Assembly (NCBI GenBank): GCA_023386235.1
Contig: JAEWKC010000037.1
Location: forward strand, 1 to 64,000
Origin: Bacteroidota bacterium
Lineage (GTDB): Bacteria; Bacteroidota; Bacteroidia; Chitinophagales; Chitinophagaceae
Direction: 5' to 3'
Length of the DNA: 64,000 nucleotides
This document shows, one piece after another, positions 1 through 8,504 of this stretch. Within the stretch, counting starts at the first letter, position 1, and every line of letters starts with the position of its first letter. Position numbers and translations under genes: made by a program. The notes beneath the pieces are model-generated. The model was given only the letters and a program-made list of their open reading frames with translations. It was not told where the DNA came from and did not search any database.

Positions 1-68
1 CATAAAAAAGGTTTTACAGTTTTTGAGGTGGACCAAAAAATTGTCACGCTGAATGAAAAGCTTTTCGT

Positions 69-179
69 TGTCATCCTGAACGAAGTGAAGGATCTAAACT
101 TCAGCAGATGCTTTCATCGTTTTCAAACAAGACTCAGCATGACAAAAGGTTTAGATGTTTCGCTTCGCTCAACATGACA
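69..179. repeat. Palindromic 111-bp intergenic repeat, copy 1
   Basis: The left arm starts TGTCATCCTGAACGAAG and the right arm ends CGCTTCGCTCAACATGACA. The two roughly 31-nt arms are inverted complements with about six mismatches, so the unit can fold into a long imperfect hairpin. The spacer contains GCAGATGCTTTCATCG. It matches copy 2 at all but a few positions. From memory, intergenic repeats built on GTCATnCTGAnCGAAG are widespread in Bacteroidota; no mobility gene is linked to it here. Confidence 0.8.
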
Positions 180-201
180 GAAGGTTTTTCGTCGCTCAAC
201 A

Positions 202-312
202 TGTCATCCTGAACGAAGTGAAGGATCTAAACGCAAGCAGATGCTTTCATCGTTTTCAAACAAGACTCAGCATGATAAAAGGTTTAGATGTTTCGTTTCG
301 TCCAACATGACA
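202..312. repeat. Palindromic 111-bp intergenic repeat, copy 2
   Basis: Direct repeat of copy 1, same length and orientation, 22 bp after its end. Differences are few: GCAA for TTCA after the left arm, GATAAAAGG for GACAAAAGG, and TTTCGTCCAACAT for CTTCGCTCAACAT in the right arm. The right-arm changes weaken pairing with the left arm slightly. Confidence 0.8.
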
Positions 313-413
313 AAGAGTGGTGTTTTTTTTTCAGTTTTAAAAAATCATTAAATTCTTTTCTGCTGTTCTTTTCTAAAGCACAATATGCTTAATTTTATTT
401 CAAATTTATTTTT

Positions 414-641
414 ATGAAAAACGAAAACGAGCCATTGGATAAAAGTGTAATGCAAAGCGCTGAAAAGTTAGGACTTATTCCTTCAGGCAATCTTGATTAT
501 GTATTTTATCTAACCGTTAGCGACAGAACCAATGAAGAGATTGAAGAAATTAAATCTAAGGAAGAACTTGCCGGTTTTTTCTTTAACGGATTTGGAACTA
601 TTGATGAAAAAAGCGCTATTGAATTTGCTTACAACAAATAA
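414..641 (+). CDS. Small acidic protein of unknown function
   Basis: A 75-residue protein with no signal peptide or membrane segment, so probably cytoplasmic. It is rich in Glu, Asp, Lys and Asn, with a charged central helix-like stretch (NEEIEEIKSKEELAG). I do not recognise the family. The ATG follows an A+T-rich leader, and a hairpin with a T-run directly overlaps the stop, which supports this as a complete transcription unit. It converges on the unknown gene at 668-1057. Function cannot be assigned. Confidence 0.6.
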   Translation: MKNENEPLDKSVMQSAEKLGLIPSGNLDYVFYLTVSDRTNEEIEEIKSKEELAGFFFNGFGTIDEKSAIEFAYNK

Positions 642-669
642 AAAAGAGCAAATTTACTTGCTCTTTTTT
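641..669. terminator. Rho-independent terminator, probably bidirectional
   Basis: AAAAAGAGCAA (641-651) pairs with TTGCTCTTTTT (659-669) around a short TTTAC-type loop. The A-run on one side and T-run on the other allow termination for both the + gene ending at 641 and the - gene ending at 668. Confidence 0.75.
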
Positions 670-1057
670 ATATAACAGGTTCTTCTGTTATACTGGTGCT
701 TTCGGCAGTTTTATCCTGAACCATTGTATGCGTTTCGGGAGTTTCTTTTCTATTGGGGTCCTTATCTGTCAGCTGTTCGGTATTGGTGGGTTCCAGTCCA
801 AGCTTTCCCAGTACACGGTCTATTTCTTTATATATTTCCATATCGGTCGAAAGATTAGTAAAGGTAAGTAACCCTTCTCCTTTATTGGCATTTTTTGTAT
901 AGCTGACCTGTTGCTGAGACATTTGCTCTTCAAAAGGAAGCAGCACATTGTCAATGCTTTCTTCTATTCTCAGCTTTCTTTCATCATTATAGTTGTTTTC
1001 CTCTTCCAGCACTACCGGTGGAATGTAGTCGTAGGTGTATAGATATTTTACTTCCAT
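668..1057 (-). CDS. Protein of unknown function with a disordered tail
   Basis: About 129 residues when started at the ATG whose codon ends at 1057 (MEVKYLYTYDY). An upstream in-frame ATG at 1087 exists, but it would overlap the end of the preceding gene; the chosen start lies 19 nt after that stop, behind an A+T-rich leader. The first half is charged with alternating Glu, Asn and Arg. The last 40 residues are rich in Thr, Glu, Pro and Asp and are probably disordered. No signal peptide or known motif is seen. It is likely co-transcribed with the gene at 1077-1403. I do not recognise the family. Confidence 0.55.
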   Translation of the reverse strand: MEVKYLYTYDYIPPVVLEEENNYNDERKLRIEESIDNVLLPFEEQMSQQQVSYTKNANKGEGLLTFTNLSTDMEIYKEIDRVLGKLGLEPTNTEQLTDKDPNRKETPETHTMVQDKTAESTSITEEPVI

Positions 1058-1076
1058 GTTATTTATTATTATTTTT

Positions 1077-1403
1077 TTAAAATCCAAAATCGGTTTCGTC
1101 TACCTTTATAGATTTAAGAAATTCATTAAACTTGGGGCCTTCGTAATCTGAATACACACCATAAGCATCTATTATATAAGCCATATTTTCGTTTTGGTTT
1201 TTTACAAGATAAAGCGCAGCGTTATCCGCCGGGTTTGAATCTCCTTCAAATCTGTATGTCTTAATAATGGTAAGGTCTTCAGCCTTTACTTTTTCATTAG
1301 CGTTGTTCACAATCTCGTTATAATCATTCAGCTTTATTTCGTCGGTTATGCCTTTCTCTTTTAGTTTCTGCATCACTTCCGACAGGGTTGTCATTGATTC
1401 CAT
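1077..1403 (-). CDS. Small conserved Bacteroidota protein (RFEGxSNPxDN / DAYGVYSD type)
   Basis: A 108-residue cytoplasmic protein. It begins with a helical region (MTTLSEVMQKLKEKGIT) and has the motifs YRFEGDSNPADNAALY and IIDAYGVYSDYEGPK. From memory, this pattern marks a small family common in Bacteroidota that databases often label phosphoribosylpyrophosphate synthetase, although it is far too short for that enzyme and lacks a PRPP loop; the label should not be trusted. Its biochemical role is unknown. The start may be the first ATG or the ATG three codons later (MTTLSEV). It leads a probable two-gene unit with the next gene leftward. Confidence 0.65.
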   Translation of the reverse strand: MESMTTLSEVMQKLKEKGITDEIKLNDYNEIVNNANEKVKAEDLTIIKTYRFEGDSNPADNAALYLVKNQNENMAYIIDAYGVYSDYEGPKFNEFLKSIKVDETDFGF

Positions 1404-1602
1404 AAAAATAGTTTTAATAGTGTAAGCTTAAGTACATATATATTAAAACAAATAGTTTGCCAATGTGATGACGGGCATCATTTTATAGAATCTTAAAATT
1501 TTCTAAAAAAACAATGGAATCATGTAATTTAAAAGTTTGGCTTAACTTTTGTCTTATTCATGTCAAACACTTAATTTTCTTAATTTAAAAACAACAAAAA
1601 CT

Positions 1603-1860
1603 ATGGGAATTTTATCATGGATTTTATTTGGTCTTATAGCAGGAGCTATAGCCAAAGCAATTAGGCCGGGTGCTGATCCTGGAGGTTGGATAGCGTCTAT
1701 CATTATCGGTATATTAGGAGCCTTTCTGGGAGGCTGGATAGGAACTATGTTGGGATGGGGAACTACTGATGGCTTTAATTTCAGAAGTTTTATCTTAGCA
1801 ATTGTTGGTGCAGTCATCTTACTATGGTTGTACAGCATGATCACTAGAAGAAAGGCATAA
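1603..1860 (+). CDS. GlsB/YeaQ/YmgE family membrane protein
   Basis: An 85-residue, very hydrophobic protein with three predicted membrane helices and repeated glycines (GLIAGAIAKAIRPGADPGGW, IIIGILGAFLGGWIG, ILAIVGAVILLWLY). This is the hallmark of the family formerly called transglycosylase-associated proteins, small inner-membrane proteins often induced by stress. A longer frame reaches back to 1549, but the family normally begins MGILSWI, so the ATG at 1603 is used. It stands alone and is followed by a strong hairpin terminator. The molecular function of the family is not established. Confidence 0.85.
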   Translation: MGILSWILFGLIAGAIAKAIRPGADPGGWIASIIIGILGAFLGGWIGTMLGWGTTDGFNFRSFILAIVGAVILLWLYSMITRRKA

Positions 1861-1872
1861 GCCTTAATTAAT

Positions 1873-1902
1873 TTTAAAGTCACCCCGTAAGGTGACTTTA
1901 AA
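1873..1902. terminator. Hairpin terminator after the GlsB-type gene
   Basis: TTTAAAGTCACC (1873-1884) and GGTGACTTTAAA (1891-1902) form a perfect 12-bp stem with a 6-nt loop (CCGTAA). The flanking T and A residues are symmetrical, so it could act on either strand; the only adjacent gene end is at 1860. Confidence 0.75.
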
Positions 1903-2023
1903 ACTGAAATCATCTACGAAAGTCTTCGTCAATTATTTGTTAATTAAGAGAAATTATATCAATACATATTAAATTTCTATTTTACTTTGTTGTCAGTTAT
2001 TTCAGAATAAAAAAATTATACGG

Positions 2024-3577
2024 ATGAAAATAAAAAATGTTTTAGGAATTATAGTAATTGTAGCAGTCACCTCTGTTGCAAGCATTTGGGGCTACAGTAA
2101 ATATCAGGAAAGTCGTCATCCTTTGTTGGAATCACAAAACGGAACCTTACCGGTAAACTATGCAAGCTTTTTTGATTCGGCAAATATGAGTTACGCCGGG
2201 CCCGGCGATATGGATTTTACCGCCGCCGCGCAGGCTGCAACGCCCGCTACCGTGCATATCAAAACTTTGACCAAAGCAAAAGAAGTTGAAAGAGGCGAAC
2301 AAGGATATGATAATCCTTTTGAAGACTTTTTCGGACCCTTCGGTGGCATCTTTGGCAACCCGGGTGGTGGCAGAAGAATACAACCAGAGCAAAGAGCAAG
2401 CGGCAGTGGAGCCATCATTTCAAAAGATGGATATATAGTTACCAATAATCACGTAGTGCAAGGTGCAGATAATGTAACCGTTACTACTGCTGATAAAAAA
2501 ACATATACGGCGAAAGTGGTAGGTACAGATCCAAGCACCGATTTGGCTGTATTAAAAATTGAAGGAAATAATTTCCCTTATATAGTAATGGGCAATAATA
2601 ATGATGTGAAACTGGGCCAATGGGTATTGGCCATTGGTTACCCTCTTGGTCTGGATGTAACGGTTACTGCGGGTATTGTGAGCGCTATGGGCAGAAGCAT
2701 CAACATCAACCAAAGAAATATGCAGGGAAATACAGCAGCTATAGAATCGTTCATACAAACCGACGCGGCTGTAAACCAGGGTAATAGTGGTGGCCCGCTC
2801 GTAAACACTAACGGGCAGCTTATAGGCATCAACTCGGCCCTGGCATCGCCAACAGGCGCGTACGCGGGTTATTCCTATGCCATACCTATTGATCTGGTAA
2901 AGAAAGCCGTTGACGATTTGATTAAATTCGGAATAGTACAAAGAGGATATTTAGGCATTTCCTATGGAGATGTCGGAAGCTTTAGCGAAGCGCAAAAGAA
3001 AGAATTAAAAATTGATAACCTGAATACAGGATTATATGTAAGTGGTGTAGGTGGCGCCGCTGAAGCCGCAGGACTGAAAAAAGGAGACGTGATAACCAAA
3101 GTTGACGGAAGATCTGTAATAAGCAGCGCGGAACTTTCCTCTGCCATCGGTAATAAAAAACCCGGCGATAAAATAGCATTGGAATATGTGAGAAACGGTA
3201 AAGTAAGCAATGCTACCGCTACACTCAGAAGAGAATTAGGACAAATTGGTGACGAAGTTGCAGCCGCTACCGGTGCGGCCTCTTTAGGTGCTACATTAAA
3301 ACCGGTAGATAATGCTACTGCCCGCAGTGCAGGCATCAGCAGCGGTTTGCAAGTGTCTAACCTGAAAGATGGTGTGCTGAGAAGATCAGGCATAGCTAAT
3401 GGATTTATCATAATGAGCGCAAATAATCAAACTATTAAAACTCAGCAGGATTTAGATAAAGTAATAACTGAAGCCACCAGAAGAGGATCGGTAGTATTGG
3501 TAAAAGGTGTATATCCCGATGGTGATGGATATATGTATCAATACAGGCTTGACCTCAGAGGAAGAGATACAGAATAA
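2024..3577 (+). CDS. degP: Do/HtrA family periplasmic serine protease
   Basis: A 517-residue protein with an N-terminal hydrophobic signal or anchor (residues 5-22), a trypsin-like domain and two PDZ domains (about 305-385 and 425-510). The catalytic triad is visible: His143 in NNHVV, Asp173 in STDLAVLK and Ser255 in GNSGGPL. A Gly/Pro/Phe-rich loop (about 97-117) precedes the protease core, as in the LA loop of DegP-type proteins. The family degrades or refolds damaged envelope proteins in the periplasm. The gene is monocistronic and is followed by a strong terminator. The symbol reflects family membership; DegP versus DegQ cannot be separated here. Confidence 0.9.
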   Translation: MKIKNVLGIIVIVAVTSVASIWGYSKYQESRHPLLESQNGTLPVNYASFFDSANMSYAGPGDMDFTAAAQAATPATVHIKTLTKAKEVERGEQGYDNPFEDFFGPFGGIFGNPGGGRRIQPEQRASGSGAIISKDGYIVTNNHVVQGADNVTVTTADKKTYTAKVVGTDPSTDLAVLKIEGNNFPYIVMGNNNDVKLGQWVLAIGYPLGLDVTVTAGIVSAMGRSININQRNMQGNTAAIESFIQTDAAVNQGNSGGPLVNTNGQLIGINSALASPTGAYAGYSYAIPIDLVKKAVDDLIKFGIVQRGYLGISYGDVGSFSEAQKKELKIDNLNTGLYVSGVGGAAEAAGLKKGDVITKVDGRSVISSAELSSAIGNKKPGDKIALEYVRNGKVSNATATLRRELGQIGDEVAAATGAASLGATLKPVDNATARSAGISSGLQVSNLKDGVLRRSGIANGFIIMSANNQTIKTQQDLDKVITEATRRGSVVLVKGVYPDGDGYMYQYRLDLRGRDTE

Positions 3578-3609
3578 GGTTTTGTGATTAGTGTATATGT
3601 TGTTACCAG

Positions 3610-3637
3610 CCGCCCCGCTAAAAAGGGGCGGTTTTTT
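3610..3637 (+). terminator. Rho-independent terminator after htrA/degP
   Basis: CCGCCCC (3610-3616) pairs with GGGGCGG (3625-3631), followed directly by six T residues (3632-3637). A GC-rich stem plus T-run is the textbook form and is the strongest terminator in the window. Confidence 0.9.
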
Positions 3638-3655
3638 GTATCAATAAATAAATTT

Positions 3656-3663
3656 TATATTTG
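3656..3663 (+). promoter_or_regulatory. Bacteroidota -7 element upstream of the ABC exporter
   Basis: TATATTTG fits the TAnnTTTG -7 consensus of the Bacteroidota primary sigma factor. A TTTG at 3635-3638 lies 17 bp upstream, slightly short of the usual spacing for a -33 box. The ATG at 3678 follows only 14 nt after the element, so the leader would be very short. Confidence 0.5.
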
Positions 3664-3677
3664 ATAAATTTTCTTAC

Positions 3678-4604
3678 ATGTCATTATTAGAAATAAAAAA
3701 TATCAAAAAATATTTTTCGGGGCACAGAGCTGTTGACGATATTAGCTTTTCCATTGAGGAAGGGCAAATATTCGGCCTGCTTGGTCCCAATGGCGCCGGC
3801 AAAACCACGCTGATAAGAATGATCAATGGAATTATGTATCCTGATGAAGGAGAAATATTTTTTCATGGCAGAAAGCTGGATACAATAAACGATATGGAGA
3901 AAATGGGCTATATGCCCGAAGAAAGAGGCTTGTACAAAAAAATGAAAGTAGGCGAACATGCCGTTTTCCTTGCACGTTTAAAAGGTTTATCGAAACAGGA
4001 AGCTGCCGACAGAGTAAAATTCTGGTTCGGTAAAATGAACATGGAAAGCTGGTGGAATAAAAAAGTAGAAGACCTGAGTAAAGGCATGGGACAAAAATTG
4101 CAGTTCATCAGCACAGTGCTGCACAATCCTTCTTTGATAATTCTGGATGAACCCTTCAGTGGGCTGGATCCGGTGAACAGTAATCTCATTAAAGATGAAA
4201 TTTATAACCTGGCTAAAAACGGCAGCACCGTTATTTTTAGCACACACAGAATGGAGCAGGTGGAGGAAATCTGCGACAGGATTGTATTAATTAATTTAGG
4301 TAAAAAAATCCTCGATGGTTCTGTAGATGAAGTAAAACAACAATTTAAAGAGCATAATTACCATGTAAAAATCAAGCAGCATATTGATCTGTCAGACGCA
4401 ACCTTTAGTATTGTGCAAAAAGAAGACCGCTCATTTATAGTGAAAATTGATGAACTACATTCAGGAAACGATATACTCAACTACCTGTTGAACAAAGGAG
4501 CCGAAGTAGAATCGTTCAACGAAATTTTACCATCCTTAAATGAGATTTTCATCAAGCTGGTACAAGGTACTAATGCGGTATCCCGGGCATTTCAGGAACA
4601 ATAA
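3678..4604 (+). CDS. ABC transporter ATP-binding protein, NatA-like
   Basis: A 308-residue ATPase. Walker A is GPNGAGKT (36-43), the signature is LSKGMGQK (133-140), Walker B is LIILDE (153-158) and the switch His is in FSTHRM (about 190). After the nucleotide-binding domain there is a C-terminal extension of about 90 residues, as in exporter ATPases with a DUF4162-type tail. It lies 23 bp before the ABC-2 permease at 4628, with which it should form a complete exporter. The family includes sodium, antibiotic and protein exporters; the substrate here is unknown. Confidence 0.88.
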   Translation: MSLLEIKNIKKYFSGHRAVDDISFSIEEGQIFGLLGPNGAGKTTLIRMINGIMYPDEGEIFFHGRKLDTINDMEKMGYMPEERGLYKKMKVGEHAVFLARLKGLSKQEAADRVKFWFGKMNMESWWNKKVEDLSKGMGQKLQFISTVLHNPSLIILDEPFSGLDPVNSNLIKDEIYNLAKNGSTVIFSTHRMEQVEEICDRIVLINLGKKILDGSVDEVKQQFKEHNYHVKIKQHIDLSDATFSIVQKEDRSFIVKIDELHSGNDILNYLLNKGAEVESFNEILPSLNEIFIKLVQGTNAVSRAFQEQ

Positions 4605-4627
4605 TTTTCTTTTAAAAATTCATCTTA

Positions 4628-5923
4628 ATGGATAAAATACTTTTGATATTTCACCGCGAGTTTATAACCAGGGTAAGAAAAAGATCTTTTCTGCTTACTA
4701 CTATACTTTTACCATTATTCATCTTTGGTATATACGTTGCCATTTTTTATTTTATGTTGTACGACGGCACTAAAACCAAAATAGCCGTAATGGACAATAC
4801 AGGTATTTTTAAAGACACGATAGTGGCCAATAAAGACGCGGAATTTATTTTTGTGAACGGCCTTACACAGCAGCAGCTTGCCGCTCAGATTAATGAAGGA
4901 AAGTATGATGGCTTTTTAATAACCAACGATAGCGCCAACGCTGCCGGTCCGCTGCAGCTCATCACGGCAAAAAGTGTAGGGTTGCTTACTAAAGAAAGCA
5001 TTCATTCTGCTATCAACGACAGGCTGCGCAACCTTCGGATAGACAATATGACTTCGCAACAGCGTGAAGCGCTGGATATAGAAAGAGCTACACGTGAAGT
5101 AAAGTTCAGCAGTGTGTCCGGCGTAGAGCAGTCAGATGTAAAAACAGGCATAAGCTATGTATTAGGAATGGTTTGCGGCTACCTCATCTTTTTTATTTTG
5201 ATTATTTACGGAAGTATAGTTATGCGTGGCGTGATGGAGGAGAAAATAAACCGTATAGCAGAGGTAGTTGTAAGCAGTGTAAAGCCTTTCCAGTTAATGA
5301 TGGGTAAAATATTGGGCATTGGTGCGGTAGGATTGTTGCAGTTTATTATATGGATTGTTCTCGCCCTAATACTTCAGGCCATTGCTACTCCGTTAATGAT
5401 GGGCGGCGATATGCTTGGGCAGACTACCGGGGATATGGGAAATATTACCAATATGCAGGAAATATTTGTACAGCTGAAAGATGTGAATTTTGTATTGATC
5501 GCGGCTGTGTTTGCTATTTATTTTCTTGGAGGTTATCTTTTGTACGCATCTTTATATGCCATAGTAGGATGCGCGGTTTCAGATAGTGAAGAAGATGCTC
5601 AGAAGCTTACATTTCCGGTTACCATACCGCTCATTCTGTCATTTATTTTGTTAACTAAAGCGGTAAACGACCCTAACGGCAGCATTGCGGTATTCGGAAG
5701 TATTTTCCCGCTTACCTCACCCATTGTAATGATCGGGCGTGTGGCACAAGGGATACCGGAAGGCGTGCCTTTGTGGCAATTGATAGTAAGCATTATTGTT
5801 TTAATTGTTACCTTTATATTGTCTACCATGCTGGCGGCAAAAATATACAGGGTAGGCATTTTAATGTATGGTAAAAAACCTACATGGAAAGAAATATTGA
5901 AGTGGGGATTCAGAAGAAATTAA
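4628..5923 (+). CDS. ABC-2 type permease, NatB-like
   Basis: A 431-residue membrane protein. One helix near residues 20-45 is followed by a large extracytoplasmic domain (about 46-170), then a cluster of about five helices (about 174 to the end) with the conserved MEEKINRIAEVVVSSVKPFQLMMGKI stretch split by the membrane entry. This matches the NatB/YhaP branch of ABC-2 permeases. It is the membrane partner of the ATPase just upstream. The substrate is not evident. Confidence 0.85.
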   Translation: MDKILLIFHREFITRVRKRSFLLTTILLPLFIFGIYVAIFYFMLYDGTKTKIAVMDNTGIFKDTIVANKDAEFIFVNGLTQQQLAAQINEGKYDGFLITNDSANAAGPLQLITAKSVGLLTKESIHSAINDRLRNLRIDNMTSQQREALDIERATREVKFSSVSGVEQSDVKTGISYVLGMVCGYLIFFILIIYGSIVMRGVMEEKINRIAEVVVSSVKPFQLMMGKILGIGAVGLLQFIIWIVLALILQAIATPLMMGGDMLGQTTGDMGNITNMQEIFVQLKDVNFVLIAAVFAIYFLGGYLLYASLYAIVGCAVSDSEEDAQKLTFPVTIPLILSFILLTKAVNDPNGSIAVFGSIFPLTSPIVMIGRVAQGIPEGVPLWQLIVSIIVLIVTFILSTMLAAKIYRVGILMYGKKPTWKEILKWGFRRN

Positions 5924-5956
5924 GAGTTAAAATTTTTATCCTATAAATATTTGGTT

Positions 5957-6928
5957 ATGGTTACCCTCGACGATTTTACTATTCAGGAATTACGATCTTA
6001 TCCTAATGCCACCGGCGAGCTGTCAGGATTGTTAAGAGGCATAGGGCTTGCGGCGAAACTCATCAACGCCAAAGTGCGCAAAGCCGGACTGATAGACGTG
6101 TTAGGAGCGCAAGGCTCGGTAAATGTGCAGGGAGAAAATGTGCAGAAGTTAGATGCTATTGCCAACGATATTTTTATTAAAGTTTTACGCTCGGGCATCA
6201 ACTGTGCAGGACTTGTATCTGAGGAAAATGAAGATGTGATGATCTTTGATGATTTCCTGAGCAACGAATCAAAATATGTAGTGTTACTCGATCCATTGGA
6301 CGGCTCCGGTAATATTGGTGTAAACATGGATATAGGTACTATTTTTAGTATCGTAAAAAGAAAATCTGAATCTAAAAAACCTTCTATGAAAAAAGATTTT
6401 CTACAGGATGGCAAAAACCAGATAGCCGCAGGCTATGTCATTTACGGCTCTTCAACCATGCTGGTGTATGCTACCAACAGGGGTGTGAACGGTTTTACTT
6501 TAGATACAGAAACCGGAGAGTTTTATCTGAGTCACCCCGATATAAAAATTCCCGAATACGGCAAAAATTTTTGTTTCGATTTTAAATATTTTTATTCCGT
6601 TACCGATAAAACAAGAAAATTTATAGAAGATACACTAAGGGCAGATGCAGGCAAAGACGCGAAAGTATCTCTCAGATATTCTGGCTGCATGGTAGCAGAT
6701 ATTCACCGCAATTTGATGGAAGGTGGTATTTTTCTTTATCCTGAAAGAAAAGAAAAACCTCAGGGCAAGTTAAGGCTGATGTATGAATGCAATCCTATGG
6801 CTTTTATAATGGAAGCTGCGGGCGGCATGGCTACCGATGGTAAACAGAGAATACTAGACATTCATCCCAAAGATATACACCAGCGCTCTCCCTTGTATAT
6901 AGGCTCTAAAGGAATGATGATTCAATAA
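5957..6928 (+). CDS. fbp: Class I fructose-1,6-bisphosphatase
   Basis: A 323-residue enzyme that hydrolyses fructose 1,6-bisphosphate to fructose 6-phosphate in gluconeogenesis. The metal-binding motif DPLDGSGNI (about 112-120) and the family signature LRLMYECNPMAFIMEAAGG are present, as are the SEENE acidic residues (about 88-92). An in-frame TTG six bases upstream is a less likely start than the ATG at 5957. The final residue before GNI is Gly where most family members have Ser (DGSSN); this is a mild variant. It is followed within 3 bp by the ABC gene at 6932, so these may be co-transcribed. Confidence 0.92.
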   Translation: MVTLDDFTIQELRSYPNATGELSGLLRGIGLAAKLINAKVRKAGLIDVLGAQGSVNVQGENVQKLDAIANDIFIKVLRSGINCAGLVSEENEDVMIFDDFLSNESKYVVLLDPLDGSGNIGVNMDIGTIFSIVKRKSESKKPSMKKDFLQDGKNQIAAGYVIYGSSTMLVYATNRGVNGFTLDTETGEFYLSHPDIKIPEYGKNFCFDFKYFYSVTDKTRKFIEDTLRADAGKDAKVSLRYSGCMVADIHRNLMEGGIFLYPERKEKPQGKLRLMYECNPMAFIMEAAGGMATDGKQRILDIHPKDIHQRSPLYIGSKGMMIQ

Positions 6929-6931
6929 TAT

Positions 6932-7561
6932 ATGTCTGTAGTTAGTTTCAATAATATCCAGGTGAAGTTCGATGAAAAACTTGTTTTTAAAGATTTTTCT
7001 GAAAACATAGAAAAGGGAGAAAAGATAGTGCTGAGTGGGGAGTCTGGTTCGGGTAAAACTACTTTAATGAACTGTATCTTGGGTTTTGTGCCTTTAACCA
7101 AAGGGAGTATTACAGTAAACGGTAAAGAAGTAAACCCTGATAATATAACAGAGATACGCAAAGAGACTTCCTGGCTACCGCAAGAGTTGTCATTCGGCAT
7201 GCAAACATGCAGGGAACATTTATATTTTCCTTTTCAGTTTGTGCATAATAAAAATATCAGGCCCGCTAACGAAGAAGTACACGCCATTTTAAAACAACTG
7301 TTACTCCCTGCAGATATTTTGCAAAGAAATATTAATGAAATTTCCGGCGGGCAAAAGCAGCGACTATCACTGGCTTCCGTATTGCTGCTGCATCGTCCTT
7401 TATTATTGCTTGATGAGCCTACTTCAGCGTTGGATGGCAAGGCTGTGCAGGCTGTATTACAACTTATTCATAAGAAAAAAGACATCACCGTTATTAGCAC
7501 TTCGCACGATCCCGAATGGGTAAAAGGTATGAGCAGGATCATTAAAATCAAACAGTTATGA
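6932..7561 (+). CDS. fetA: ABC ATPase, FetA-like metal exporter subunit
   Basis: A compact 209-residue ATPase. Walker A is GESGSGKTT (36-44), the signature ISGGQ (137-141) and Walker B LLLLDE (157-162), with the switch His in STSHD. Its stop overlaps the start of a FetB-type permease in an ATGA junction, which identifies the pair as FetAB-like. In E. coli, FetAB exports iron and protects against oxidative stress; the substrate in this organism is inferred only from that homology. It starts 3 bp after fbp. Confidence 0.82.
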   Translation: MSVVSFNNIQVKFDEKLVFKDFSENIEKGEKIVLSGESGSGKTTLMNCILGFVPLTKGSITVNGKEVNPDNITEIRKETSWLPQELSFGMQTCREHLYFPFQFVHNKNIRPANEEVHAILKQLLLPADILQRNINEISGGQKQRLSLASVLLLHRPLLLLDEPTSALDGKAVQAVLQLIHKKKDITVISTSHDPEWVKGMSRIIKIKQL

Positions 7562-8355
7562 ACGGAGTACAGGATATAAGCTGGATTGATTTAGCTATAG
7601 GGTATTTGTTAATAGTCATTCCCATTATTATTTTCAGATATTACCAGACCGGAATGGTGCGCTCTACCATTATAGCCGTGATAAGAATGGGTGTGCAATT
7701 GTTTCTGGTAGGCTTGTATTTAGAATATATTTTTACTTTAAACAATTATTGGATAAATATAGGCTGGGTGCTTATGATGATTGTCATAGCTTCTTTTACG
7801 GCCATCAGGCGCAGCGGGCTGAACCGTAAAATATTTTTATTACCTGTAATGCTGGCAATGACATTGAGCATATTTGCGGTAGACCTTTATTTTTTGGGTG
7901 TGGTGGTAAAGTTAGATTATCTTTTTGAAGCCCGTTATTTCATTCCCATTACGGGTATGCTGATAGGAAATTCTATGAACAATAACATTATTGCCTTCAA
8001 TACATATTTCACCGGGTTGGAAAGAGAGCAGGTGCAATACCGTTTTGCACTGGCCAATGGGGCTACCGTAAACGAAGCGCTCAAAAAATTTATCAGCGAA
8101 GCTCTACAACGTTCGCTAAATCCTACTATTGCTACCGCTTCGGTAATGGGACTTATTTCCCTGCCCGGCATGATGACCGGTCAAATACTGGGAGGATCAG
8201 ACCCGTCTGTAGCTATCAAATACCAGATTATGGTTATGATCAGCATTTTGGTCTGTTCCATACTTACGGTAGTTTTGTCTATACTTATTTCAAATAAATT
8301 TATTCTCAATAAAATGGGTTTGCCCAAGCATAATCTGCTTACACCTAAAAAATGA
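7558..8355 (+). CDS. fetB: ABC permease of the UPF0014/FetB family
   Basis: A 265-residue membrane protein with about seven hydrophobic segments. Family hallmarks are FIPITGMLIGNSMNN and the block SLPGMMTGQILGGSDP followed by SVAIKYQI. The start overlaps the stop of the ATPase gene by 4 bp (ATGA), so the two are translationally coupled. Together they form a probable iron or other metal exporter. A weak A/T-only hairpin follows near 8372-8405. Confidence 0.88.
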   Translation: MNGVQDISWIDLAIGYLLIVIPIIIFRYYQTGMVRSTIIAVIRMGVQLFLVGLYLEYIFTLNNYWINIGWVLMMIVIASFTAIRRSGLNRKIFLLPVMLAMTLSIFAVDLYFLGVVVKLDYLFEARYFIPITGMLIGNSMNNNIIAFNTYFTGLEREQVQYRFALANGATVNEALKKFISEALQRSLNPTIATASVMGLISLPGMMTGQILGGSDPSVAIKYQIMVMISILVCSILTVVLSILISNKFILNKMGLPKHNLLTPKK

Positions 8356-8371
8356 AATAAGTACCCGCTAT

Positions 8372-8405
8372 AAAAAATTATTGACCGATAAGAGATAATT
8401 TTTTT
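8372..8405 (+). terminator. Weak A/T hairpin after fetB
   Basis: AAAAAATTAT (8372-8381) can pair with ATAATTTTTT (8395-8404), followed by more T. The stem has no G-C pair, so it would be a weak terminator; the call rests on position after the operon and before the rpoD promoter. Confidence 0.35.
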
Positions 8406-8428
8406 ACTTTTATTACGTTATAAAATCG

Positions 8429-8436
8429 TATCTTTG
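8429..8436 (+). promoter_or_regulatory. -7 element of the rpoD promoter
   Basis: TATCTTTG is a perfect TAnnTTTG element, 68 bp before the rpoD start. No convincing TTTG -33 box lies at the expected distance. The leader of about 60 nt is among the longer ones in this window. Confidence 0.6.
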
Positions 8437-8504
8437 CAAATTGATAATTTGACATTCGTGTCATCAATTACCAATTCTACTTTTCAAAAAGGACAATATA
8501 ATAT

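Larger units (their letters stand above)
1..413. other. Intergenic region with palindromic repeats
   Basis: No gene is supported here. The stretch holds two copies of a 111-bp palindromic repeat (listed separately) and a decayed partial copy of its left arm near 42-61 (TGTCACGCTGAATG). The remaining A+T-rich part, about 313-413, probably carries the promoter of the small gene that follows, but no clear TAnnTTTG element was seen. Confidence 0.6.

Noticed and set aside
69..312. Repeats at the left end as a CRISPR array
   Set aside because: Only two long units with internal dyad symmetry, no short regular repeats with unique spacers and no cas genes.
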